Below, piece after piece: positions 37,672 to 45,670 of a stretch of 64,000 nt of DNA; positions within the stretch are counted from its first letter, which is position 1; every line of letters starts with the position of its first letter. The DNA is taken from assembly GCA_017553505.1 (NCBI GenBank), contig JAFZLD010000013.1, positions 1 through 64,000 of the forward strand. Reading direction: 5' to 3'. Below the pieces are notes generated by a model, which had not been told where the DNA came from, did no database searches, and saw nothing but the letters and a program-made list of their open reading frames with translations. A program made the position numbers and the translations under genes. Source of the DNA: Lachnospiraceae bacterium (GTDB lineage Bacteria > Bacillota > Clostridia > Lachnospirales > Lachnospiraceae).

Positions 37672-38273
37672 AATTCCCTGTATTCTCCTTCCAAAACATC
37701 ACATTTCTGATGTTTTATTATTTTGACTGCCGTAAGCACCGTGACCAGGTTCACAACTCCTTCAGCCATAAGTGCGATACCGATCAGTCGTATCAGTACG
37801 AGACTTCCTTCGGCCGGCATAAACACAAGTAACAGTCCGCCGATTCCTGCGATGATTGCAAAAGAAAGAATCAACCACCACTTATGTATTCCAAACTCTC
37901 TCGCATCCATTGACATCTGAATTTTGAAAAGCCCATCCGCCAGGATTATGATTCCAAGCACGATGCACAGAAACTCGATTATGTCGCCCCGCTTGATTAT
38001 TGTTATGATTCCGAGAATCGTAATAAGTATTCCGAATGCCAGATCGTACTGGAACGCAAGTCTGAACAAATCCTTTGAGAAATACCCGATGAGTTTAATG
38101 ATTCCGAAGATTATCATTGCGACTCCGAGGATATCCGCAAATACTTCTTTGCCCGTTTCGGGGCTTATCACAAGCAACAGTCCCAATATAAAAAGAATTG
38201 CCGAAGAAAAAATGTAACCGGTCTTGGCCGTTCTCATGGGAACCGTATTTCTAATAATGCCGACAGTTTTCAT
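37668..38273 (-). CDS. DUF308 (HdeD-like) membrane protein
   Basis: The protein has 201 residues with about six membrane helices in pairs, as in the DUF308/HdeD family (SAILFILGLLLVISP, IIFGIIKLIGYF, LIRLIGIALMAEGVVNL). An upstream ATG at 38303 lacks a ribosome binding site; the ATG at 38273 has AAAGGAAGG five bases upstream. It is the first gene of the MMPL operon. HdeD is linked to acid resistance in enterobacteria, but no function is established for clostridial members. Confidence 0.8.
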   Translation of the reverse strand: MKTVGIIRNTVPMRTAKTGYIFSSAILFILGLLLVISPETGKEVFADILGVAMIIFGIIKLIGYFSKDLFRLAFQYDLAFGILITILGIITIIKRGDIIEFLCIVLGIIILADGLFKIQMSMDAREFGIHKWWLILSFAIIAGIGGLLLVFMPAEGSLVLIRLIGIALMAEGVVNLVTVLTAVKIIKHQKCDVLEGEYREL

Positions 38274-38346
38274 ATGAGCCTTCCTTTCTGTCTCGTTCAT
38301 CATTTCTTGAGTCTAAAATACTACTGAGGGAACGCAATAAAAACGG

Positions 38347-38387
38347 GTAAAAAATAAGCCTATGTTCAAAAATCGAACATAGGCTTT
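38347..38387 (-). terminator. Terminator after the TetR gene
   Basis: AAGCCTATGTTC and GAACATAGGCTT form a perfect twelve-base stem with a seven-base loop. On the minus strand it is followed by ATTTTTTACC. It lies 37 bases after the tetR stop. Confidence 0.85.
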
Positions 38388-38423
38388 CAAATACCTAAAA
38401 TTTAGGCAAACACCCTTGAGTGT

Positions 38424-38984
38424 CTAATTATTTAATTTACTGCGCTCAATAATCATCTCGGGAATGCCCTTGCAAAGCTCGCATACACGCTTAATGTCGG
38501 CGGGGCGTTCCTCGTTCATGCCTGAGTTAAGCCAGTCGTACACAAGTCCGAAAAGTGTACAGGACACAAGACGAACCGCGAGTTCTCTGTCCTCGGCAGG
38601 TACATTCGCATCCTTAAATGCAACATCCAGATACCTTGCTACCACGTGACGGCATAAGCGCATGGTATACTGCTCGTACATGTCACGGTTGACGGAATTG
38701 TAAATGTGAAATACCGCCATCTTATTCTGAATGGCAAATTCCGTGGCAACCTCCATACCCTTCTCAAGAGACTCTATCTCCGGGTAATTCTCTATAAGTT
38801 CCTCTGCCTGCTCGGTAATAATCTCCTCAAGGAGTGCCGGAATATCCTGGAAATGATAGTAAAAAGAATTACGATTGATACCGCAGTCTTCCACTATATC
38901 CTTAACACTTATCTTGGCAAGAGGCTTCTCGTTTAAAAGTTTAACAAAAGATTCTTTAATTGCTTTCTTGGTAAAATTGGCCAT
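38424..38984 (-). CDS. TetR/AcrR-family transcriptional regulator
   Basis: The protein has 186 residues. The N-terminal helix-turn-helix (ISVKDIVEDCGINRNSFYYHFQDI, about residues 24-47, DhaS/TetR-like) is followed by a helical ligand/dimer domain. It sits directly upstream of the DUF308-MMPL operon in the same direction but is separated from it by its own terminator, as expected for a local repressor. A palindrome in its promoter (39035-39045) suggests autoregulation. Ligand unknown. Confidence 0.9.
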   Translation of the reverse strand: MANFTKKAIKESFVKLLNEKPLAKISVKDIVEDCGINRNSFYYHFQDIPALLEEIITEQAEELIENYPEIESLEKGMEVATEFAIQNKMAVFHIYNSVNRDMYEQYTMRLCRHVVARYLDVAFKDANVPAEDRELAVRLVSCTLFGLVYDWLNSGMNEERPADIKRVCELCKGIPEMIIERSKLNN

Positions 38985-39011
38985 TTGTGAAAATATATCC
39001 TTTCAAAGAAC

Positions 39012-39045
39012 ATTTTACCCAATCAAAATTAAAATACAAATTGTA
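39012..39045 (-). promoter_or_regulatory. Predicted tetR promoter with overlapping operator-like palindrome
   Basis: On the minus strand TTGTAT (39034-39039), 16 bases and TAAAAT (39012-39017) form a plausible promoter. The palindrome TACAAATTGTA (39035-39045) overlaps the -35 box, where a TetR dimer could block polymerase. The match is suggestive only. Confidence 0.35.
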
Positions 39046-39046
39046 C

Positions 39047-39646
39047 TTAATTAAAGAAATCCTTGTCAAAAGTCTTAACAGCGTTCTCGTCTGCTGTGGT
39101 AGCTTCTTCGGTTACGATTTCGGATGCGGGCTTGACAATACTGCTCCGGTCGTCCTTAAGGACCTTGGCTGTTCCGCTCTGTGCAGTCTTGGAAATTGTA
39201 GGAATTGCACCGAGTGCAGTAAAGAAGTAAAGCATAGCAATATCTTTAACAAAGTCTCCTGTTTTCTTTGCAAATTTCAAAATTGAGAATAATTTCTTAA
39301 ATACATCTCCGAAAGATACGTCGTAAATGGTGGCAAGTTCCTTGTAATATGCATAAGACCATATAAGCCACTCAGTTAAGAATACAGTAACAATCATAAT
39401 AACAACACATATAATGACTCCCTTTTTGGAAATCTTACCTGCGAACTTGTCATATAAAAAGAGTGACAAGAAAGCCATAACTACGCCGCTGATAGAAGCA
39501 ACATATCCAATCTTCGCAAGAAGTGCGATAAGTGCTGCGCCTACCAATGCGCCCAAAATTGCACCGATTGTTCCCATAAGAACGTTCTCGTCCTTAACTT
39601 CGAGAGCAGGTGCATTGTAATTTGTTCCGTTTAAATTGTTATCCAT
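39047..39646 (-). CDS. Hypothetical membrane protein with several helices
   Basis: The protein has 199 residues. About four hydrophobic segments lie between residues 22 and 160 (GTIGAILGALVGAALIALLA; ISGVVMAFLSLFLY; VIICVVIMIVTVFLTEWLIW; MLYFFTALGAIPTI), with polar tails at both ends. A longer frame exists, but the ATG at 39646 has AAAGGAG six bases away. I do not recognise a named family with confidence; similar proteins are common in Lachnospiraceae. It is monocistronic, with a promoter that overlaps the divergent ABC exporter promoter. Confidence 0.75.
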   Translation of the reverse strand: MDNNLNGTNYNAPALEVKDENVLMGTIGAILGALVGAALIALLAKIGYVASISGVVMAFLSLFLYDKFAGKISKKGVIICVVIMIVTVFLTEWLIWSYAYYKELATIYDVSFGDVFKKLFSILKFAKKTGDFVKDIAMLYFFTALGAIPTISKTAQSGTAKVLKDDRSSIVKPASEIVTEEATTADENAVKTFDKDFFN

Positions 39647-39713
39647 AAATTTCTCCTTTGCAAGCAATAAGAATCTGTAGTGCAAATTCTTATTTTAAAC
39701 AACATACCCGACG

Positions 39714-39753
39714 ATTATATATGGTTTTAAAAAATATTTCCATAGTGTATAAT
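39714..39753. promoter_or_regulatory. Divergent overlapping promoters
   Basis: Leftward: TGGAAA (39737-39742), 17 bases, TATAAT (39714-39719), for the hypothetical membrane protein. Rightward: TATAAT at 39748-39753 for the ABC exporter, with only a weak -35. The boxes interleave, so the two promoters should compete. Confidence 0.5.
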
Positions 39754-39782
39754 AAAAAAAATATTTTCGGAGCTTTAGTTAT

Positions 39783-41513
39783 ATGAAAAAACTGCTTAAA
39801 TTCTTAAAGCCCTACAGGAAAGAATGCATCATAGCACCTTCTTTTAAGATGCTTGAAGCCCTGTTCGAGCTTTTCGTTCCCCTTGTAATCAAGAGAATAA
39901 TTGACGACGGTATCAAGGCAGGTGATGAAAGCGTAATCTGGCACAGCGCGATAATCCTTGTATCTCTCGGTATTATCGGTTTGGTCTGCTCTCTCACCGC
40001 CCAGTTTTTCTCGGCCAAGGCCGCCATCGGATTTGCCACCGGTGTCAGAAATTCTTTGTACGATAAGATTCTCGGCCTTTCTTACGAGAACGTGGATGCC
40101 CTCGGTACCTCATCTCTTATCACAAGAATGACCAATGACATCAACGCAGTTCAAAACGGCGTAAATATGGTGTTAAGACTCCTGCTTCGTTCGCCCTTCG
40201 TAGTATTCGGCGCGATGATAATGGCCTTCACCATCAACGTTAAGGCTGCTCTTATATTCGTAGTTGTTATTCCCGTTCTGTTTATCGCGGTATTTGCAAT
40301 TACGCTTATCACCATTCCTCTTTATAAGAAGATTCAGAAGTCCCTCGACCTTCTCACCGGTCACATTCGTGAGAACTTAACGGGTGCCCGCGTAATCCGT
40401 GCATTTTCCCGCGGCGAGAGCGAAAAAATAGAATTCACCGAAGAGAACGACAAGATGTATCACCTGTCGGTACTTACTTCAAGAATCTCCACTCTTCTTA
40501 ATCCGCTTACCCTAATTATAGTTAACATCGCTATGTTAATCCTCATTGCCAACGGCGCTAAGCTTGTGGACGGTGGCATTCTTACAAGCGGTGAAGTTTA
40601 TGCGCTTGTTAACTACATGTCGCAGATACTTGTGGAGCTTGTTAAGCTTGCCAATCTGTTTATTACCATCAATAAGTCTCTCGCTTCCGCTTCCCGCGTG
40701 GCACTTACATTTGAAGCTGAAAACGCTCTTAAGGATGAGGGAACCGTTGACGCTGCGTCTATAGCCGCTACGGATAAGTTACTTGAGTTCAAGGATGTTT
40801 CTTTCTCCTATCCGGGTGCGGGTGATGAATCGCTATCCGGTATAAGCTTTGATGTTAAGGCCGGCGAGACCGTAGGTATCATAGGCGGTACCGGTTCCGG
40901 TAAGTCTACCGTGTCCAATCTGCTTATGCGTTTCTACGATCCTACCAAAGGCTCGATTCTTTATAACGGAACCGATTTAAGGAAGATAACTCTTTCTTCT
41001 TTGAGAAACATATTTTCCATCGTGCCTCAGCGAGCACAGTTATTCAGCGGAACATTAAAAGAAAACCTTCTTTTTGCCAAGCCCGACGCAACCGAGGACG
41101 AGATGAACCGAGCGGTTGATTTATCAGTCTCAAGAAATGTTGTGGATTCCAAGGGCGAAGGTCTTGAGTTTAATATAACCGAAGGCGGCGCCAATCTTTC
41201 GGGCGGTCAGAAGCAGCGACTTACCATTGCGCGTGCGCTTGTTAAGAATGCGCCTGTGCTGGTGCTTGACGATTCTTCCAGCGCCCTTGATTATGCTACG
41301 GACGCTACTCTTCGTAAGAATTTAAAGACGCTTGGCAACACGGTATTCATTATTTCGCAGCGTATCGTGTCCATTAAGGATGCTGATAAGATTATAGTTC
41401 TCGACGACGGTCGCATCGACAGTATCGGAACTCATTCAGAGCTCCTCAATTGTTCTTCCCTGTACAAAGAAATCTGCGATTCGCAGAAGTCAAATGAGGA
41501 GGGCTCGTTATGA
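39783..41513 (+). CDS. ABC exporter half-transporter with degenerate ATPase site
   Basis: The protein has 576 residues: six N-terminal membrane helices, then a nucleotide-binding domain with Walker A GGTGSGKST and an intact LSGGQ signature. The catalytic glutamate after Walker B is aspartate (VLVLDDSSSALD), and the switch histidine is glutamine (FIISQRIVSI). These substitutions mark the non-hydrolysing member of a heterodimeric exporter such as TM287/288 or BmrCD. It overlaps the second half-transporter by four bases. Substrate unknown; drugs, lipids or peptides are possible. Confidence 0.93.
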   Translation: MKKLLKFLKPYRKECIIAPSFKMLEALFELFVPLVIKRIIDDGIKAGDESVIWHSAIILVSLGIIGLVCSLTAQFFSAKAAIGFATGVRNSLYDKILGLSYENVDALGTSSLITRMTNDINAVQNGVNMVLRLLLRSPFVVFGAMIMAFTINVKAALIFVVVIPVLFIAVFAITLITIPLYKKIQKSLDLLTGHIRENLTGARVIRAFSRGESEKIEFTEENDKMYHLSVLTSRISTLLNPLTLIIVNIAMLILIANGAKLVDGGILTSGEVYALVNYMSQILVELVKLANLFITINKSLASASRVALTFEAENALKDEGTVDAASIAATDKLLEFKDVSFSYPGAGDESLSGISFDVKAGETVGIIGGTGSGKSTVSNLLMRFYDPTKGSILYNGTDLRKITLSSLRNIFSIVPQRAQLFSGTLKENLLFAKPDATEDEMNRAVDLSVSRNVVDSKGEGLEFNITEGGANLSGGQKQRLTIARALVKNAPVLVLDDSSSALDYATDATLRKNLKTLGNTVFIISQRIVSIKDADKIIVLDDGRIDSIGTHSELLNCSSLYKEICDSQKSNEEGSL

Positions 41514-43237
41514 AGAACAAAGCAATTTACTTAAGAATATTAAAGCTTGTTAAGCCTCATCTTTTCGGAATTATCTTTTCGCTGATACTTGCTACCGCAA
41601 GTGTGCTGGCTTCGCTTTACATACCTGTACTTACGGGTAATGCCATCGATGAAATGATCGGTGCCGGACAGGTTTCTTTTGAAGCCATCAGGAAGATTTT
41701 GTCACTCTTCTTCTTAATGCTTATGATAAACGGTATTGCCACATGGCTTATGACCCTTATCAACAACAAAGTTACGTTTAAGATTGTTCACGATTTAAGA
41801 AACGAGCTGTTCAATAAACTTCATAAGGTATCCTGCTTCTATCTTGATACCATGGGACACGGCGATATTTTGAGCCGTCTGATTTCGGATGTTGAGAGAT
41901 TGTCCGACGGTTTACTCCTCGGCTTCTCGCAGCTTTTCACCGGTGTGCTTACGATTGTTGCCACGCTTGTGTTCATGCTTCGTATCAACGGCTGGATGGC
42001 TCTTGCGGTTATCGTGCTTACGCCTTTGTCTCTCTTTGCGGCATCGTTTATCTCGAGAAAGACTTACAAGCACTTTAAGAGACAGGCGGCACTTCAGGGT
42101 GGTCTTACATCCTACATTAATGAAACCGTTAATGCAGTTCGCCTTATCAAGGCTTTCGGTGCCGAATCCGTTGAGGAAGAAAAGTTTGATAAGTTAAACA
42201 AGGAATATGCGAAAGTTAACCTTAAATCGCTCTTCTACAGTTCCACCACCAACCCCGTAACAAGATTCGTTAACGGTCTTGTGTACGCCAGTGTCGCTAT
42301 TCTCGGCGGTTTCTTAGGTATTGCCGGCAAGCTTACAATCGGTACGCTTTCCTGCTTCTTAAGCTACGCAAGCCAATATACCAAGCCTTTTAACGAGATT
42401 TCGGGAGTTGTTACGGAGTTTCAGAATGCTGTGGCTTGTGCGGGACGAATCTTTGAATTCCTGGATGCTCAGAATGCGGTAGATCTTCTTTCGCCTGAAT
42501 CTCCCGTTACCGAGCTTAAGGGTGATATCGATATTAAGGATTTGTGCTTTAGCTACGATAAGTCCAAGAAGCTTTTGTATGATATCAGCTTCCACGTTGC
42601 ACCCGGAAGCCACATCGCGATTGTGGGTCCTACCGGTTGCGGTAAGACAACCTTCATTAATTTGCTTATGAGATTCTTTGAGCCGGATGCGGGCGAGATA
42701 CTTTTTGACGGTCATCGTTCCGACTCGATTAAGAAGTCTACCCTTCGCCGTAACATCGGTATGGTGCTTCAGGAAACCTGGCTTAAGTCGGCTTCCATCG
42801 CCGATAACATCGCCTACGGTAAGCCCGATGCCACCCGCGAAGAAATTATCGAAGCAGCCAAGAAAGCCCACGCTCACAGCTTTATTTCAAGGCTTGAAAA
42901 CGGATACGATACTATAATCGCTCCCGACGGCGGTAACCTTTCCGCAGGTCAGAAACAGCTTCTTTGTATTACAAGACTGATGCTCTCGATTCCTCCGATA
43001 TTGATTCTCGATGAAGCTACATCCTCAATCGATACGCGAACCGAGATACGCATTACCAAGGCTTTTCAGACGCTTATGGAAGGCCGCACAAGCTTCATAG
43101 TAGCTCACCGCTTATCGACCATCAGAAACGCGGATTTAATCCTTGTTATGAAGGACGGTAACATCATCGAACACGGCACTCATGATGAACTTGTAAACAA
43201 GCAGGGCTTCTACTATCAGATGCTTAATTCCAAGTAA
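41510..43237 (+). CDS. ABC exporter half-transporter with canonical ATPase site
   Basis: The protein has 575 residues with six membrane helices and an ATPase domain. Walker A is GPTGCGKTT, Walker B is LILDEATSSID with the catalytic Glu, and the switch is VAHRLSTI. The signature is LSAGQ rather than LSGGQ; this signature completes the degenerate site formed with the partner, a usual pattern in heterodimers. It ends at a rightward terminator. Confidence 0.93.
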   Translation: MKNKAIYLRILKLVKPHLFGIIFSLILATASVLASLYIPVLTGNAIDEMIGAGQVSFEAIRKILSLFFLMLMINGIATWLMTLINNKVTFKIVHDLRNELFNKLHKVSCFYLDTMGHGDILSRLISDVERLSDGLLLGFSQLFTGVLTIVATLVFMLRINGWMALAVIVLTPLSLFAASFISRKTYKHFKRQAALQGGLTSYINETVNAVRLIKAFGAESVEEEKFDKLNKEYAKVNLKSLFYSSTTNPVTRFVNGLVYASVAILGGFLGIAGKLTIGTLSCFLSYASQYTKPFNEISGVVTEFQNAVACAGRIFEFLDAQNAVDLLSPESPVTELKGDIDIKDLCFSYDKSKKLLYDISFHVAPGSHIAIVGPTGCGKTTFINLLMRFFEPDAGEILFDGHRSDSIKKSTLRRNIGMVLQETWLKSASIADNIAYGKPDATREEIIEAAKKAHAHSFISRLENGYDTIIAPDGGNLSAGQKQLLCITRLMLSIPPILILDEATSSIDTRTEIRITKAFQTLMEGRTSFIVAHRLSTIRNADLILVMKDGNIIEHGTHDELVNKQGFYYQMLNSK

Positions 43238-43242
43238 ATAAT

Positions 43243-43276
43243 AAGCGCACCGGACATGATATCCGATGCGCTTTTA
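43243..43276 (+). terminator. Terminator after the ABC exporter
   Basis: AAGCGCA-C-CGGA pairs with TCCG-A-TGCGCTT (one mismatch) around a seven-base loop, followed by TTATT, starting six bases after the stop codon. Confidence 0.75.
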
Positions 43277-43297
43277 TTATGCCTTTATATTCTTTCT

Positions 43298-43417
43298 TTA
43301 GCTGTTGGACGCAACAAGGTTGTTAATCTCGCCCGCAACTACCGCGAAACCTCGTCCGGCATCACCGGCTCTTGCCGCTTCAATACTTGCATTAAGAGCA
43401 AGTAAGTTAGTCTTTGA
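43298..43417 (-). pseudogene. Remnant of a methyl-accepting chemotaxis protein signalling tip
   Basis: The minus strand of this gap encodes 39 residues ending in a stop, containing [16 protein letters not shown] and [13 protein letters not shown]. This is the most conserved hairpin tip of MCP signalling domains, where CheA and CheW bind. A stop codon lies immediately upstream in frame, and there is no receptor, HAMP or membrane part and no start codon or ribosome binding site. It is therefore a decayed fragment left between the ABC exporter and the phosphate transporter gene. The reading frame is clean over the 39 codons, so decay may be a recent truncation. Confidence 0.8.
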
Positions 43418-43446
43418 TTAAATTGACCACTAATAAATATTGCAAC

Positions 43447-43472
43447 AAAAAACCCGCGGAAATCCGCGGGTT
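43447..43472 (-). terminator. Terminator of the rimP-nusA-infB operon
   Basis: AACCCGCGGA and TCCGCGGGTT form a ten-base GC-rich stem. On the minus strand it is followed by TTTTTTG. It lies 15 bases after the phosphate transporter stop at 43488. Confidence 0.85.
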
Positions 43473-43487
43473 GCAATAAACAGTAAA

Positions 43488-45125
43488 TTATGCATTGTTC
43501 TTATCTTTCAAAATTGAATAAGCAATGTTCGTCGAGTGGTCGGCAACTCTTTCAAGTCCGGATACAACATCCGAGAAAATCATGCCGGCTTCCGGAGTAC
43601 ATTCGTTTCTCGTAAGACGGTTGACGTGATTGGACTGAAGCTCGCGCTCCATATTATCAATCTTATCCTCGAGTTCGGTAACCTTATCGATGTTGGTATC
43701 TTTACCGGTCTTAAAGGTCTCGGTTGAAAGACGATAGATTTCATTGACCATATCAAGCATCTGACCGAGTTCTCTCTGCGCTTCCTTGGAAATGGTAACG
43801 CCGGTCTCTATACGCGTCCTTGCAGCATCCGCAACGTTCTCGGCATGGTCGCCGATACGCTCGATATCATTAACTACATGGAACAGGCTGCCGATGGACT
43901 TTAAGTCTTCGATAGGAAGTGTCGTCTGGTTAATCTTAACAAGGTAGTTGGTAATGGCGTGGTTAAGGAAGTTAATGTTCTCCTCAACTTTATATACCTC
44001 GTCGATGTCTTCCTGATCGAGGGTTATCAAGGCATTCATGGCACGGTTGAGGTTCTCACCTGCAAGGCTCGCCATACGGTCTACCTCGTTGATAACGCCT
44101 ACAACTGCGGTAGCGGGGTTGAGCACAACGTTGTCGCCGATGTACTTAAGCTTGAAGCTCTCTCTGTAGCCCACCTTCTGCTCTTCGCCGGGCACAAGAA
44201 GTTTGGTAAGCTTAACAATAGGGCCGATGAAAGGTGTCATAAAGATAACCTGAATCACCTTAATTGACAAGTGCGAGAACGCCACAACTCTACCGGCATC
44301 ATTACCGGCAATTTTACTCATAACTCTTACAAAGCCTTCTACGTCAAAAGCAAAGGCAAAGAACATAACTATTGTACCGATTACGTTAAACAGCACGTGA
44401 ATCGCTGCGGCGCGCTTAGCGTCTTTCTTACCGTTTAAGGAAGCAAGTACTGCGGAAGTACATGCACCGATATTGGAACCAAGCGTAATATACATACATA
44501 TCTCAAGGCTCATAAGTCCCTGATTGGCAAGAAGTACCATGATGGATACCACAACCGAAGAACTCTGCACAACGGCTGTAATCACAAGTCCCAAAAGTAC
44601 AGCCAGGAAAGGATTCCTAAGGCTTGAGAACAAATTCAAAACAGTTTCGGATTCACGCATGGTGCCCATGGATGCCGACATCGAGCTAAGGCCCATGAAC
44701 AATACACCGAAACCGATAATAATCTCGGCAAACTTCTTAATATTCGATTTCTTACAGAACATTACGATTGCAACGCCTGCAAATAAAATCAGGGGAGCGA
44801 TTTTCTCTAACTTAAAAGAAACCAAAAGAGCGGTAACTGTCGTACCGATGTTTGAACCAAAGATGACTCCGGCGGCCTGAGTAAGTGTCATAAGCCCGGA
44901 GTTAACAAAACTGACTACCATAACCGTACATGCAGATGACGATTGAATAGTAGCTGTAAATATCAAGCCCACCAATATTCCCATAAATCGATTGGTGGTA
45001 AGCTTCTCAAGTATACCACGAAGACGAGCACCGGCAAAGGCCTCGATGCTGTCACTCATAACCCGCATTCCGTACAGGAACAGCCCTAATCCGCCCAAAA
45101 GCGTCAGTATAATGGCAATTTCCAT
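43488..45125 (-). CDS. Na+/phosphate cotransporter family protein with PhoU-like domain
   Basis: The protein has 545 residues. The membrane half contains the paired Na_Pi repeats with the QSSS motifs (IQSSSACTVM near residue 60 and VQSSSVVVSI near 185). From about residue 330 on it has helical PhoU-like repeats (GDHAENVADAARTRIE, VADHSTNIAYSI). Known: NptA-type proteins import phosphate with sodium. The frame opens at a TTG overlapping ribF, but the ATG at 45125, with GAGAGG upstream, is preferred. It is the last gene of the NusA/IF2 operon. Confidence 0.92.
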   Translation of the reverse strand: MEIAIILTLLGGLGLFLYGMRVMSDSIEAFAGARLRGILEKLTTNRFMGILVGLIFTATIQSSSACTVMVVSFVNSGLMTLTQAAGVIFGSNIGTTVTALLVSFKLEKIAPLILFAGVAIVMFCKKSNIKKFAEIIIGFGVLFMGLSSMSASMGTMRESETVLNLFSSLRNPFLAVLLGLVITAVVQSSSVVVSIMVLLANQGLMSLEICMYITLGSNIGACTSAVLASLNGKKDAKRAAAIHVLFNVIGTIVMFFAFAFDVEGFVRVMSKIAGNDAGRVVAFSHLSIKVIQVIFMTPFIGPIVKLTKLLVPGEEQKVGYRESFKLKYIGDNVVLNPATAVVGVINEVDRMASLAGENLNRAMNALITLDQEDIDEVYKVEENINFLNHAITNYLVKINQTTLPIEDLKSIGSLFHVVNDIERIGDHAENVADAARTRIETGVTISKEAQRELGQMLDMVNEIYRLSTETFKTGKDTNIDKVTELEDKIDNMERELQSNHVNRLTRNECTPEAGMIFSDVVSGLERVADHSTNIAYSILKDKNNA

Positions 45126-45127
45126 AA

Positions 45128-45670
45128 TCAACCTCTCAACATATTTTCAGCGTCTGTCATGTGTCCATTCTTAATGGCATCTCGTATACGGGTGGAAGAA
45201 ATATCCTCTCCCATATACTGTACCTTGTCTATTACAAAAACCTTGATCCCAAGTTCATCTTCCATACTGCGAAGAAGCTCAACATTGCCGCGACCCTTGT
45301 AGCCAAAAGAAAGATCCGGCCCGCAATACACTTCCGCCGCATGGAGTCTGTCTCTTAAAAGCACAGAAGCGAACTCTTCAGGTTCCATTTTTGCCGTTTC
45401 ATCATTAAGCTCGTATTCTACCAGAATATCCGTACCGAGTTCTTCAAACTTCTTACGTCTGTCCTCTTCCGAAAGAATCCTGTTAACATCATGAAGGTAA
45501 ACTTCCGAAGCAAACGTAAATGTAAATACCACAGATTTAAGTTCATCATTACGCTCTGTGATAGTACGTATCAGTTTCTGGTGACCTGCATGAATACCGT
45601 CAAACTTGCCGATTACAACGCGGGTACGTCCTTTGTATTCTATTTCATTAAGTCCGTCTGTTACAATCAT
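45128..45670 (-). CDS. FAD synthetase domain protein (RibF lacking the riboflavin kinase domain)
   Basis: The protein has 180 residues and covers only the nucleotidyltransferase half of RibF: IGKFDGIHAGHQKLI near residue 22, CGPDLSFGYKGRG, and SSTRIRDAIKNG near 160. A normal RibF of about 300 residues continues with a riboflavin kinase domain; here a stop codon follows directly after the NMLRG linker. No kinase-domain sequence is found downstream, where the phosphate transporter begins. Known: this domain adenylates FMN to FAD, so FMN would have to come from a kinase encoded elsewhere. It overlaps truB by one base, the usual position of ribF. Confidence 0.85.
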   Translation of the reverse strand: MIVTDGLNEIEYKGRTRVVIGKFDGIHAGHQKLIRTITERNDELKSVVFTFTFASEVYLHDVNRILSEEDRRKKFEELGTDILVEYELNDETAKMEPEEFASVLLRDRLHAAEVYCGPDLSFGYKGRGNVELLRSMEDELGIKVFVIDKVQYMGEDISSTRIRDAIKNGHMTDAENMLRG

